Program-made: the position numbers and the translations under genes | In this document: positions 1 to 8,223 of the stretch, piece by piece | Numbering within the stretch: the first letter of the stretch is position 1 | Layout: every line of letters begins with the position of its first letter | NCBI RefSeq assembly: GCF_000620665.1 | Contig: NZ_JIAU01000005.1 | Location: 301,501 to 365,500 of the forward strand | Reading direction: 5' to 3' | DNA: 64,000 nucleotides | Source of the DNA: Sphingomonas sp. URHD0057 | GTDB taxonomy: Bacteria; Pseudomonadota; Alphaproteobacteria; Sphingomonadales; Sphingomonadaceae | Notes under the pieces: model-generated | Database searches by the model: none | Seen by the model: the letters and a program-made list of their open reading frames with translations, nothing else | What the model was told of the DNA's origin: nothing

Positions 1-600
1 ATGATCCGCCGCCTGCCCATCCTGCCAACGATCGTTGTCGTTGCCGCGGCGGCGTTGATGGTCGGGCTGGGGTTCTGGCAGATCCAGCGCGCGAGATGGA
101 AAGAGGGGCTTCTCGCCCGCTATGCCAACGCCGACCGCCAGCCGCCGATCGTGTGGCCGACGGTGCCGCTCCGCCAGGACCTGCTCCCGCTGTTCCGTCA
201 TGCGACGGGCGTCTGCCTGAGGCCGGTCGGCCAGCGCGCCGTTGCGGGCGAGAATCGTGCAGGCGAGCCGGGTTATGTCCATATCGTCGACTGCGTGACC
301 GGCGCCGAAGGGCCGGGCATGAGCGTGGAGGTCGGCTGGTCGAAGAATCCGAACGCCAGGGTCAATTGGCCCGGCGGACCAGTCAGCGGGGTCATCGCGC
401 CCGACCGGCGGACGGCGATGCGGCTGGTGGCGGGAAGCGCGCCGACGGGGCTCGAGCCGAGCGCGCCGCCGTCCTTATCGGCGATCCCCAACAATCATCG
501 GTTTTATGCTGTGCAATGGTTTGCGTTCGCCGCAATCGCCTTGCTGATTTACGCGCTGGCGGTGAGGAAACGGCTGAAGGAAACGCCGCCTCCCCAATGA
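1..600 (+). CDS. SURF1 family cytochrome oxidase assembly protein
   Basis: SURF1-type protein of 199 residues. It helps assemble the aa3-type cytochrome c oxidase (heme a insertion) in the inner membrane. The expected two-helix layout is visible: a transmembrane segment at about residues 8-25 and a second at about 172-190, with a periplasmic domain between them. It is short for the family. The ATG is the first base of the window, so upstream sequence cannot be checked and an earlier start is possible. The stop overlaps the next gene (ATGA at 597-600). In related bacteria SURF1 follows the cox structural genes, which would lie to the left of this window. Confidence 0.82.
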   Translation: MIRRLPILPTIVVVAAAALMVGLGFWQIQRARWKEGLLARYANADRQPPIVWPTVPLRQDLLPLFRHATGVCLRPVGQRAVAGENRAGEPGYVHIVDCVTGAEGPGMSVEVGWSKNPNARVNWPGGPVSGVIAPDRRTAMRLVAGSAPTGLEPSAPPSLSAIPNNHRFYAVQWFAFAAIALLIYALAVRKRLKETPPPQ

Positions 601-1823
601 TGAAGCTGACCACTCTCGATAATGGCTTGCGTGTGGTGAGCCGCGACATGCCGGGTCTCGAAACCGCCTCGGTGGGCGTCTTCGCGCGCTGCGGTGCCCG
701 CGACGAGCCTGCCCACTTGAACGGGCTCGCGCATATCTTCGAGCATATGGTGTTCAAGGGCGCGGGCGGCCGCTCGGCGCGCGAGCTGAACGAAGCGATC
801 GAGGACGTCGGCGGCGAGCTCAACGCCGCTACCGAGCGCGACGGCACGTCCTTCACTGCGGCGGTGATGGCCGAGCATGTGCCACTGGCGGTCGAGCTGA
901 TCGCCGACCTGCTGCTCCGTCCGCACTTTTCAGCCGACGATTTGGAGCGCGAAAAAGAGGTCGTGCTGCAGGAATTGGCGGAGGTCGGCGACACCCCGTC
1001 GGACCTGATCTTCGACGAGCTGTGGGCAGCGTCATTCGGCGACCAGCCGCTCGGCCGCTCGATCCTCGGTGAGGAAGGGAGCATTCGGCGGGTTACCCCG
1101 GCCGACCTCCACGACTGGCGCGAACAGCAATATCGGGGGCAGGATCTGATTCTCGCCGCCGCCGGGAAGGTGTCGCACGACGCGCTGGTCGAAGTTGCCG
1201 AGCGGCACTTTAGCGAGCTTCCGACCGGCCAGGCGGAGATTGGCGAGCGGGCCAATTTCACCGGCGGCGTGCGGATCGGCCGCGTGGCAAGCGAGCAGGC
1301 ACACCTTACCTTCGGGTTCGAAGGCCCGGCCGAACGCGCGGATGATTATTTCGCGGCCCGTCTGTTCGCCGATGTCATCGGTGGCGGCGCTTCGTCACGG
1401 CTGTTCCACGAGGTCCGCGAGGAACGCGGGCTCGCCTACAGTGTCGGTGCGTCGCTCCACCCGTTCAGCGATGTCGGGCTGTTCTACGTTCACGCCTCGA
1501 CCTCGCCGCGCGAAGCTGCCGCCACGTCACACCTGATTGGCGAAATCCTTCGCGACAGCGTCGAGACGATTGCCGAGCGCGAGGTCGAGCGAGTGCGCAC
1601 CCGTGCAGCGGCGGGCCTGCTGATGCATCTCGAGACGCCGTGGGGACAGGCCTCCTACGCGGCGCGGCAGCTGGCGGTGTACGGCCGGCTCGTCGAGCCC
1701 GCGGAAGTGTTGGTGCAGCTTGCCAAGGTGACGCTTCAGGAGGTTTGCTCGGCGGGTGGGAGGATGCTCGGCGGGCCCCGCGCGACGGCGACGATCGGCG
1801 TTCCCGCCGTCCGTGCGGCGTGA
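597..1823 (+). CDS. M16 family zinc peptidase (pitrilysin / processing-peptidase type)
   Basis: Inverzincin metallopeptidase of 408 residues. The inverted zinc motif HxxEH is at residues 46-50 (HIFEH), with the downstream ELNAATERDGT segment supplying the third ligand region. A C-terminal M16 half follows (about residues 160-400). The single-chain length of about 410 residues matches the bacterial processing-peptidase-like group, which degrades peptides or processes precursors. Two adjacent ATG codons (597 and 600) are both possible starts; the first overlaps the SURF1 stop. Its own stop overlaps the GTG start of the next gene, so the three genes are probably translationally coupled. The natural substrate cannot be read from the sequence. 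Confidence 0.88.
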   Translation: MMKLTTLDNGLRVVSRDMPGLETASVGVFARCGARDEPAHLNGLAHIFEHMVFKGAGGRSARELNEAIEDVGGELNAATERDGTSFTAAVMAEHVPLAVELIADLLLRPHFSADDLEREKEVVLQELAEVGDTPSDLIFDELWAASFGDQPLGRSILGEEGSIRRVTPADLHDWREQQYRGQDLILAAAGKVSHDALVEVAERHFSELPTGQAEIGERANFTGGVRIGRVASEQAHLTFGFEGPAERADDYFAARLFADVIGGGASSRLFHEVREERGLAYSVGASLHPFSDVGLFYVHASTSPREAAATSHLIGEILRDSVETIAEREVERVRTRAAAGLLMHLETPWGQASYAARQLAVYGRLVEPAEVLVQLAKVTLQEVCSAGGRMLGGPRATATIGVPAVRAA

Positions 1824-2680
1824 GCGATCTCTCCACCATCGTCGCCGAGCCGTGGGCGGACTGGGGGCTGATCGACTGCGGCAACGGCCTGAAGCAAGAA
1901 CGCTACGGGCCGTTCAAGGTCGTTCGGCCGGAACCCCAGGCGATGTGGCGGCCGGGGCGCGACGATTGGGATCCCGACGCTACCTTCGTTCCCGGCTCGG
2001 ACGAGGAGGGCGGGGGCCGTTGGGTCGAGCACCGGCCGGTCCCGCGGCAGTGGCAGCTCGCGCGGGACGGCGTCACCTTCAACGCATCGCTGACGCCATT
2101 CCGCCACCTCGGCTTTTTCCCCGACATGGCGCCGCAGTGGGACTGGATGCGAAAGCGAGCGGCGGATGCCGACGTTCTGAACCTGTTCGGCTACACGGGC
2201 GTCGGGTCGCTCCTCCTCAGCGACGCCGGCGCGAGCCTGGTCCATGTCGACGCATCGAAGAAGTCTGTCGAACAGGGCAGGGAGAATGCGAAGCTCTCGG
2301 GCCTCGACGATCGCCCGATCCGCTGGATCGTCGATGACGCCGGCAAGTTCACCGCCCGCGAGGTTCGCCGCAAGCGCCGCTACGATGGAATCCTGCTCGA
2401 TCCGCCGAAGTTCGGCCGAGGCCCAGAAGGCGAGGTGTGGCGGCTGGAGGAGAATCTGGCGCCGCTGCTCGCCGATTGCCGGAAGCTGCTCGACGCAGAC
2501 AGCCGCTTCCTCGTGCTGACGATCTATGCCGTTCGCATGTCGGCCTTGGCGATCGGCGAGCTGGTCAAGCAGACTCTCGCTGATCTGGGCGGAATGGTCG
2601 AAATGGGCGAGATGGCGGTGCGCGAGGAATCTCGCGGATTGCTGCTGCCGACCGCCATTTTCGCGAGGTGGAGCCGCTAG
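1820..2680 (+). CDS. Class I SAM-dependent methyltransferase, RlmI/COG1092-like
   Basis: Methyltransferase of 286 residues. The SAM-binding part has NLFGYTGVGS at about residues 121-130, an acidic VDASKKSVEQGR segment for the ribose, and the motif IV-like DPPKFGRG at 194-201. This combination marks the COG1092 group, related to the rRNA m5C methyltransferase RlmI, but the N-terminal PUA domain of RlmI is absent, so the RNA target is uncertain. The GTG start at 1820 lies inside the stop of the M16 gene (GTGA). The TAG stop overlaps the end of convergent ccmB by three bases. Confidence 0.8.
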   Translation: MSDLSTIVAEPWADWGLIDCGNGLKQERYGPFKVVRPEPQAMWRPGRDDWDPDATFVPGSDEEGGGRWVEHRPVPRQWQLARDGVTFNASLTPFRHLGFFPDMAPQWDWMRKRAADADVLNLFGYTGVGSLLLSDAGASLVHVDASKKSVEQGRENAKLSGLDDRPIRWIVDDAGKFTAREVRRKRRYDGILLDPPKFGRGPEGEVWRLEENLAPLLADCRKLLDADSRFLVLTIYAVRMSALAIGELVKQTLADLGGMVEMGEMAVREESRGLLLPTAIFARWSR

Positions 2681-3294
2681 GTCCTGGAGGCGCGGATCGC
2701 GGCGCCGGCGACGAACGGCGCGCCGGCAGTGAGCAGCAGCGACACGGCCGCTTCGAGCAGCAAAGCATTCGCCGCGCCGAAGATCAGCAACGGGACGGCG
2801 AGCGGAAGCAGCAGCAGCCCGGCGAGCGAGCCGGCGCGCGGCAGGCCGGCAGTGACCGCGGCCACCGCGACCGCCAGCGCTGCAAGACCTGGAGTTCCGA
2901 TCGCCAGCGCGAGTTCGGCTTTGGCAAGCGATGCGCCGTCCGTCGCCAGCAGCGCCGAGGCGGGGATCGCCGCGATGATCAGCAGCGGCGCGAAGGTCAG
3001 CCAGTGCGCGGCGATCTTGGCGAAGGCGACACTCTCCTCGGCGAGGCCGTGGAGCGCGAGCTGGTCGAGCACTCCGTCGGCGCGGTCGGGCTCGACCAGG
3101 CGCTCGATCGGCAACAGCGCGGCGGTCAGCGCGGCGATCCACAGGACGCCGGGACCGATGCGCGCCAGCAGCCGCGCGTCCGGCCCGATCGCGAACGGGA
3201 TGAGCGTCGCCACCAGGAGGAAGAAGGCGATCGGCAGCCACGCCGCGCCGGTAAAGCCGCGGCGCAGGTCGCGAGTGATCAGGTCCCAGATCAT
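2677..3294 (-). CDS. ccmB: Heme exporter protein CcmB
   Basis: Polytopic membrane protein of 205 residues, about six hydrophobic helices. It is the permease partner of the CcmA ATPase in system I cytochrome c maturation; the CcmAB complex releases holo-CcmE at the periplasmic face. The N-terminal start MIWDLITRDLRRG and the segment LVEPDRADGVLDQL are typical of CcmB. The ATG overlaps the stop of ccmA (ATGA, 3291-3294), so it is cotranslated with ccmA. The other ccm genes (C, E, F, H) are not in this window. Confidence 0.9.
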   Translation of the reverse strand: MIWDLITRDLRRGFTGAAWLPIAFFLLVATLIPFAIGPDARLLARIGPGVLWIAALTAALLPIERLVEPDRADGVLDQLALHGLAEESVAFAKIAAHWLTFAPLLIIAAIPASALLATDGASLAKAELALAIGTPGLAALAVAVAAVTAGLPRAGSLAGLLLLPLAVPLLIFGAANALLLEAAVSLLLTAGAPFVAGAAIRASRT

Positions 3295-3842
3295 CGGCCG
3301 AGCTCCAGCTTGCGCCAGTCGCCGCCAAGCTGCTGATGTGAAGCTGCGAGGACCGCTCCTCCGCCCTCGAGATGCCGCTCGACCAGTGCGCCCAGCCGCC
3401 TCCTGCCGTCGGTGTCCAGCGCGTTGAGGGGCTCATCGAGCAGCCATAACGGCGCGCCCGAGGCGGCGACGCGGGCCAGCGTCGCGCGCTTGATCTGTCC
3501 GGACGACAGCAGCCTGATCGGAATCTCGGCGAGATGATCGATGCGGAGCGCGACCATCGCCTGTTCGATACCGCCACCCCAGAACCCCAAAGCGTGCCTC
3601 AGGAGCAGGTCGCGGTCGAGCGCCACATGGTCATCATCTAGCGCGACCGCCGAGCGCTCGACCCCGCCGGCCTCGGCGTGCAGCAGCCCGGCCGCAAGGC
3701 GGATCAGGCTTGACTTGCCGCTTCCGTTCGGGCCCGCCACCTGCAACCGCTCGCCGGGCCCGAGCTCGAGATCGAGGCCATCGAACAGCAGCCGCCCGCC
3801 GCGGCGCAACGCGACATTTTCGAAGCGCAGCAGCGGCGTCAC
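3291..3842 (-). CDS. ccmA: Heme exporter ATP-binding protein CcmA
   Basis: ABC ATPase of 183 residues. Walker A is GPNGSGKS at 37-44, the signature is LSSGQ at 112-116, and Walker B leads into LLDEP at 134-138. It powers CcmB during cytochrome c maturation in the cytoplasm. The GTG start at 3842 was chosen because it forms a GTGA overlap with the upstream metallopeptidase and the protein then begins with the conserved LLRFENVALRRGG strand; a longer reading would only translate the neighbour out of frame. Slightly shorter than typical CcmA (about 200 residues). Confidence 0.9.
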   Translation of the reverse strand: MTPLLRFENVALRRGGRLLFDGLDLELGPGERLQVAGPNGSGKSSLIRLAAGLLHAEAGGVERSAVALDDDHVALDRDLLLRHALGFWGGGIEQAMVALRIDHLAEIPIRLLSSGQIKRATLARVAASGAPLWLLDEPLNALDTDGRRRLGALVERHLEGGGAVLAASHQQLGGDWRKLELGR

Positions 3843-4249
3843 TCGGCGCTGTCCTCGAGCGCATGCATGTCGTCGTCGGAAAATCCGAAATGGTGCCCGA
3901 CCTCGTGGATGACGATGTGCGAGACGAGCTGATCGAGGCTGACCCGGGTCCCCTGCCACTCGGCGAGAATCGGCCGGCTGTAGAGGGTGATGCGCTCGGG
4001 CAGGATGGTGGGGTAGCTGACGCTTTGATGGTTGAGGGGCACGCCTTCGTAGAGGCCGCTCAATTGCATCGGATGCCGCAAGCCGACGCGGCGCGCAGTC
4101 TCGGCATCGGCGACCGGCTCAATGAACAGCAGAATCTCGCCGAGGCTCTCGCGAAAGGGCGACGGCAGGCGCCGGAGCGTGGCTCTCGCAATCGCCTCGA
4201 TCTCGTCGTCGTTCGGCCTTCGGCCGGAGAGGCGCTCGGCGGGTGTCAT
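3839..4249 (-). CDS. Small zinc metallopeptidase family protein
   Basis: Protein of 136 residues with a zincin motif HEVGHHFGFSD at 115-125 near the C-terminus, preceded by the helix VSHIVIH. This is the layout of the COG3824 predicted Zn-dependent protease family, whose function is unknown. No signal peptide is seen, so it is probably cytoplasmic. The ATG at 4249 is preferred; a TTG at 4285 would add 12 residues. The stop overlaps the ccmA start. The linkage with ccmAB is conserved-looking but its meaning is not clear. Confidence 0.8.
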   Translation of the reverse strand: MTPAERLSGRRPNDDEIEAIARATLRRLPSPFRESLGEILLFIEPVADAETARRVGLRHPMQLSGLYEGVPLNHQSVSYPTILPERITLYSRPILAEWQGTRVSLDQLVSHIVIHEVGHHFGFSDDDMHALEDSAE

Positions 4250-4287
4250 GGATGCGCAACTAGGGAGCGTCGCTAGGCCCGGCAACC

Positions 4288-4316
4288 TTGCCCAGCCGAA
4301 CGTCGATCCCTAGAGG
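4288..4316 (+). promoter_or_regulatory. Candidate sigma-70-type promoter for tRNA-Ser(GGA)
   Basis: TTGCCC (4288-4293) and TAGAGG (4311-4316) are separated by 17 bases, and the second box ends 21 bases before the tRNA. This spacing fits a housekeeping promoter. It is a pattern match only. Confidence 0.4.
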
Positions 4317-4337
4317 AACGCGCTTCCAGCGATATGC

Positions 4338-4428
4338 GGAGCGGTGGCCGAGTGGTCGAAGGCGCTCGCCTGGAAAGTGAGTATACGGCAAAACCGTATC
4401 GAGGGTTCGAATCCCTCCCGCTCCGCCA
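4338..4428 (+). tRNA. tRNA-Ser (anticodon GGA)
   Basis: A 91-base class II tRNA. The acceptor stem GGAGCGG pairs with CCGCTCC, the anticodon loop is CTGGAAA (GGA), there is a long variable arm (the self-complementary GTATACGGC...CCGTAT region) and a T arm GAGGGTTCGAATCCCTC. The discriminator is G and CCA is encoded. It reads UCC and UCU codons. Confidence 0.97.
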
Positions 4429-4430
4429 CT

Positions 4431-6161
4431 TCAGCCAAAGGTGAAGGAGAAGGCCTCGGCGCCCGGATCGAGAAACTCGATCGTGAAGGTGCGGTCGCGG
4501 ATCGGGCCTTTCTGCCGGACCAGCTGGTAGAGGCGCTGAGCTGTCACTGTGCCCGAACCGTCGGCCTTCGCGTCCATGCCTGTGTCGGAGCCGAGCGGTT
4601 GACCGTCGAGGGTGACGCGATAGCGCACCGGCTTGCCGCTCGCCGAGCCGAGCACGAGGTGAAGGTCGCGGGCGTGGAAGCGGAAGCTGATCTTCGCGCC
4701 CGCCGCCAGCGATCGCGCGCTCTGCCGTCCGTCCAACCACTGGCCTTCGAATGTCCAGTCGTTCCGGGCCAGCGGCGCCGCGGCGTAGTTCTTCGCCTGG
4801 TCGTGAACGAGCCCGCCCGGCGAGACGAAGCGGTCGGCGCGGGCATAGCCGATATAGGTTTCGGGTGAGCCGATGTCGTTGCGAGCCGCCGCCGCCTCGG
4901 CGCCGGCGGCGCTGATACCGGTCAGCGAGCCTGCGGGCGCGTGACCGGCCTCGGCAAGAAGCTGGCGGATGACGCGTTCCGACATCGCATAATCGCCTTC
5001 GCCGAAATGATGGTAGCGAACGCGCCCCTGCGCATCGACGAAGTAATGCGCGGGCCAATAGTTGTTCTTGAGCGCGCGCCACAAATTATAGCCATTGTCG
5101 AGCGCGACAGGGTAGCGGACGCCGAGGTCGTGGATCGCTCGCTCGACATTGGCCGGCTCACGCTCGAAGGCGAACTCCGGCGCATGGACGCCGATGACGA
5201 CGAGGCCGTCCTTGCGGTATTTCTCGTCCCACGCCTTCACATATGGCAACGAGCGCAGGCAATTGATGCAGCTGTAGGTCCAGAAGTCGATCACCACGAC
5301 CTTGCCCTTGAGCTGCTCGCGGGTCAGCGGGCTGGTGTTGAACCATGGTCCCAGCCCGTCGAGTGGGGGAAGCGCGCCCTCGACCGGGAGGATCAGCTCT
5401 CCCATCTTGCCCGTTCGAGCAGTCGTCTCGTTCATCTGCTGGCTCGCGCCGAGCTTGCGCGCGAGGCTTGATTCGAGGCTCGCCGTCTGGGCGCTCGACA
5501 GCTTGGACAGGACTCGGGTGTCGAAACCGAGCGCGATTGCGCCGACGCCGATGAGCACGAGGACGCCGAGCACTTGGCGTATGCGCTCGCTGGCCCCGAG
5601 CGACTTCTTCATCCGCGCGAACACGGTGCCGCCGACCAGCAGCGCAAGGGCGAGCGAGGTTGCGGCGCCGAGCGCATAGGCCAGCAGCAACAGCGACGTC
5701 GTGGCGCTGGCCCCCTGGAATGCCGCGGCGGTGAAGATGATGCCGAGGATCGGACCCGCACACGGCGCCCACAGCAGGCCCGTGGCGACGCCCAGCACGG
5801 CCGATGACCAGATACTCTCCTTTTCGCCGGGCTGCCGCTCCGACAGGCGCGAGCCGAGCGCAACCAGCGGCCGGGTCATGCGGTCCGAGATGGATGGGAA
5901 GACGAGAGCAATGCCGAACAGGGCGAGGAGGATCAGCGCCGCCCAGCGCCCGATCTCATTGGCACGCACGGCCCAGCCGCCGCCGACCGCGGCAAGCGTG
6001 GCGACGATCGCAAAGGTCGCGGCCATGCCGACGAGCATCGGCAGCGTGCTGCGGGCGAAGCTCCGTCCGGCGCGCGCGAAGACGAACGGCAGCACGGGCA
6101 GGATGCACGGGCTGACAATGGTGAGGATGCCGCCGAGATAGGCGAGAAGGATGATCAGCAT
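4431..6161 (-). CDS. dipZ: DipZ-type fusion: CcdA electron transporter plus thioredoxin-like domain
   Basis: Fusion protein of 576 residues. Residues 1-215 form a CcdA/DsbD-type membrane domain with the two functional cysteines in SPC (C19) and APC (C134). A periplasmic thioredoxin-like domain follows, with the CxxC site SCINC (C298, C301) after VVVIDFWTY. The C-terminal 120 residues form the beta-sandwich domain typical of DipZ. It should carry electrons from cytoplasmic thioredoxin to periplasmic thiol targets. It is divergent from the periplasmic methionine sulfoxide reductase gene next door, a sensible partner because MsrB needs a reductant. The 74-base gap between their starts must hold both promoters. 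Confidence 0.9.
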   Translation of the reverse strand: MLIILLAYLGGILTIVSPCILPVLPFVFARAGRSFARSTLPMLVGMAATFAIVATLAAVGGGWAVRANEIGRWAALILLALFGIALVFPSISDRMTRPLVALGSRLSERQPGEKESIWSSAVLGVATGLLWAPCAGPILGIIFTAAAFQGASATTSLLLLAYALGAATSLALALLVGGTVFARMKKSLGASERIRQVLGVLVLIGVGAIALGFDTRVLSKLSSAQTASLESSLARKLGASQQMNETTARTGKMGELILPVEGALPPLDGLGPWFNTSPLTREQLKGKVVVIDFWTYSCINCLRSLPYVKAWDEKYRKDGLVVIGVHAPEFAFEREPANVERAIHDLGVRYPVALDNGYNLWRALKNNYWPAHYFVDAQGRVRYHHFGEGDYAMSERVIRQLLAEAGHAPAGSLTGISAAGAEAAAARNDIGSPETYIGYARADRFVSPGGLVHDQAKNYAAAPLARNDWTFEGQWLDGRQSARSLAAGAKISFRFHARDLHLVLGSASGKPVRYRVTLDGQPLGSDTGMDAKADGSGTVTAQRLYQLVRQKGPIRDRTFTIEFLDPGAEAFSFTFG

Positions 6162-6235
6162 ATGGGGAGTCTGGCTCCATTCAGGTCGAGTCGGCTAGTC
6201 GACGGACGCATAACGTTTCGGAGCTATAACCAAGA

Positions 6236-6718
6236 ATGAACGACCGCAGGATGTTTTTGGGCATTGCCGGCGCGGGGGCGGTCAGCCTGCTGCTGTTCGG
6301 CCGATCGAGCGGCGCAGCTGCGAACCTGCATTTCGCCGTCAACCGCAGCCCCGCGCAATGGCGGCAGATCCTCGGATCGGAGCGGTATCACGTGCTGCGC
6401 GAGGCGGGGACCGAACGCGCGTTCACCAGCCTGCTGCTGAACGAGCACCGCAAGGGCACGTTCGTCTGCGCGGGCTGCGCGCTACCGCTGTTCAATTCGG
6501 CGACGAAGTTCGAGAGTGGCACCGGCTGGCCAAGCTTCTGGCGGCCGTTGCCGCACGCCGTCGTCGAGCGCGCCGATCGCAGCCTGCTGATGGAGCGCAC
6601 GGAAGTGCTGTGCGCGCGCTGCGGCGGCCACCTCGGCCACGTCTTCGACGATGGGCCAAGGCCGACCGGTCTTCGCTATTGCATGAACGGGCTGGCGCTG
6701 AAGTTCAGGCCAGCCTGA
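6236..6718 (+). CDS. msrB: Exported peptide-methionine (R)-S-oxide reductase MsrB
   Basis: MsrB of 160 residues. Zinc cysteines are C78/C81 (VCAGC) and C126/C129 (LCARC). The catalytic cysteine is C149 in RYCMNG, and the GTGWPSFW segment is intact. The N-terminus MNDRRMFLGIAG followed by a hydrophobic run and an Ala-rich cleavage region looks like a twin-arginine signal, so the enzyme is predicted to be exported folded to the periplasm, where it repairs oxidized methionine. Divergently transcribed from dipZ, a possible reductant source (inference). Confidence 0.92.
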   Translation: MNDRRMFLGIAGAGAVSLLLFGRSSGAAANLHFAVNRSPAQWRQILGSERYHVLREAGTERAFTSLLLNEHRKGTFVCAGCALPLFNSATKFESGTGWPSFWRPLPHAVVERADRSLLMERTEVLCARCGGHLGHVFDDGPRPTGLRYCMNGLALKFRPA

Positions 6719-6721
6719 GCG

Positions 6722-7045
6722 TCAGCCGACGATGCGCAGTTTCCCGCGCTTACCCGGCGCGGCGTAGCACACCACGCCCAGCTCGGCCTGGAGCCGCTCG
6801 AGCTCCTTCGCCTTGGCCTCTTTCTCGGCCTCGGCGTAGCGCTTCTCGCACTCCGCCTCTTCCGCCGTCTGATCGCGCATGTAGGTGATGGTGATCCGGC
6901 GGCCGAACACGTCGTCGCCGCGCAGCCTCAGCTCGGCTTCGGCATGGTCGGGAAGGCTGCCGCGCACTTCAGCAAGTTTTTCGATCAGCTCGTCGAGCGG
7001 AACATGATCGCCGATATCGACGAACTCTTTGACGCGTCTACTCAT
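6722..7045 (-). CDS. Hypothetical protein with a C-terminal coiled coil
   Basis: Unrecognised protein of 107 residues. The N-terminal half (MSRRVKEFVDIGDHVPLDELIEKL...) looks like a small globular fold, and residues about 60-92 are a charged Glu/Lys/Ala-rich helix likely to form a coiled coil. No signal peptide is seen. The start is supported by a strong GGAGGG ribosome site about seven bases upstream. Convergent with msrB, four bases apart. No function is proposed. Confidence 0.7.
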   Translation of the reverse strand: MSRRVKEFVDIGDHVPLDELIEKLAEVRGSLPDHAEAELRLRGDDVFGRRITITYMRDQTAEEAECEKRYAEAEKEAKAKELERLQAELGVVCYAAPGKRGKLRIVG

Positions 7046-7172
7046 TCGTGACCCTCCCCGGCCCCCGGGGCGTTAAATACCTTTGGCGCGATTCGGCGCG
7101 CAATGCTGGGAGCCGATTTATCCCCAACGAAGTTTCCTCCTTGTGAATAGTTTTGAAAGGCAACCTGCAGGA

Positions 7173-8051
7173 ATGGATCGGCTCACATTGTCGTGCGGCC
7201 GGCTGCGACTGGCGCTAAGTCCTTCAGTCGGTGGCAGTATTTCGGCATTTGAATGGGACGATGGGGATAACGCGCGACCCATATTGCGCAAATGCCACAG
7301 CGGTTCCGAAAACGTCCTCGAAGCCGCCAGCTTTCCCCTCGTGCCCTACGTCAATCGAATCCGCGAGGGGCGTTTCACTTTCCGCGGCCGGCAGGTGCGG
7401 ATCGCGCCCAACATGCCGGGCGACCCCAGTCCGCTGCACGGCCAGGGCTGGCTCAATTCCTGGACAGTCGAAGAGGCAAGGGAAGATCGGGCCCTGCTGA
7501 GCTTTCATCACCCCGCCGGTGAATGGCCGTGGGAGTATGACGCGCAACAGGAGTTCGTGCTCGACGAGACGGGCCTTTCGGTGGGACTGATCTGCCGAAA
7601 TCGGAGCCAGGAACCGATGCCCTGCGGGCTTGGCCAGCACCCGTATTTCCCATGCGGTCCGGAGACGCAGCTGGACACCCGCGTGACTCATGCGTGGACG
7701 ATCGATCAGCATGTCTTGCCGGTCGACAAGGTTGTCGCTGACGGCCGCTACGATTTGCGGGAGCGCCTGGTGTGCGGCCAGGACCTCGACAACGGCTTCG
7801 GCGGGTGGAACGGGGAAGCAAGGCTGACCGATCCAGGTTGGCCCTACGCGGTGACGCTGTCCTCGCTCGAGGCGCGCTTCTTCCAGCTTTATTCGCCGGT
7901 CGATGGGGGCATTTTCGTCGCCGAGCCGGTGACTCACGCCAATGCCGCGCTCAACGCGCCCGAGGAGCAATGGGCCGAGCTCGGCATGCGAGTACTCGAG
8001 CCGGGGGAAGCGATGCGGCTCGACCTGCGGCTGGAGGTTGTCGCTGCCTGA
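7173..8051 (+). CDS. Aldose 1-epimerase family protein
   Basis: Galactose-mutarotase-like protein of 292 residues. It has the family landmarks NRIREGRFTFRG (residues about 66-77), PLHGQGW and GQHPYFP, which contribute the substrate-site arginine and histidines, and a C-terminal YSPVDGGIFVAEPVTHANAA segment. Members interconvert alpha and beta anomers of sugars or act on related carbohydrates; the exact sugar is not evident. No signal peptide. The ATG at 7173 has a GCAGGA site just upstream; the reading frame is open 90 bases further upstream but that part is not conserved-looking. Confidence 0.83.
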   Translation: MDRLTLSCGRLRLALSPSVGGSISAFEWDDGDNARPILRKCHSGSENVLEAASFPLVPYVNRIREGRFTFRGRQVRIAPNMPGDPSPLHGQGWLNSWTVEEAREDRALLSFHHPAGEWPWEYDAQQEFVLDETGLSVGLICRNRSQEPMPCGLGQHPYFPCGPETQLDTRVTHAWTIDQHVLPVDKVVADGRYDLRERLVCGQDLDNGFGGWNGEARLTDPGWPYAVTLSSLEARFFQLYSPVDGGIFVAEPVTHANAALNAPEEQWAELGMRVLEPGEAMRLDLRLEVVAA

Positions 8052-8061
8052 GCCGTTCAGG

Positions 8062-8090
8062 TTGAAGCCGGGGAATCTCGCCTATATAGG
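8062..8090 (+). promoter_or_regulatory. Promoter for tRNA-Ser(GCT)
   Basis: TTGAAG (8062-8067) and TATAGG (8085-8090) with a 17-base spacer, 29 bases before the tRNA. A good housekeeping-type match in the short gap after the epimerase gene. Confidence 0.55.
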
Positions 8091-8119
8091 CGCGTCTCCC
8101 CAATCGGGGGCCGCTTAAC

Positions 8120-8212
8120 GGAGACGTGGGTGAGTGGCTGAAACCAGCGGTTTGCTAAACCGCCGTAGGGGGTATTCCCCTACCGAGGGTTCGAATCCCT
8201 CCGTCTCCGCCA
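8120..8212 (+). tRNA. tRNA-Ser (anticodon GCT)
   Basis: A 93-base class II tRNA. The acceptor GGAGACG pairs with CGTCTCC; the anticodon stem GCGGT/ACCGC encloses loop TTGCTAA (anticodon GCT). The long variable arm is TAGGGGGTATTCCCCTA, the T arm is GAGGGTTCGAATCCCTC and CCA is encoded. It reads AGC and AGU codons. Confidence 0.97.
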
Positions 8213-8223
8213 TTTAGCGCGCG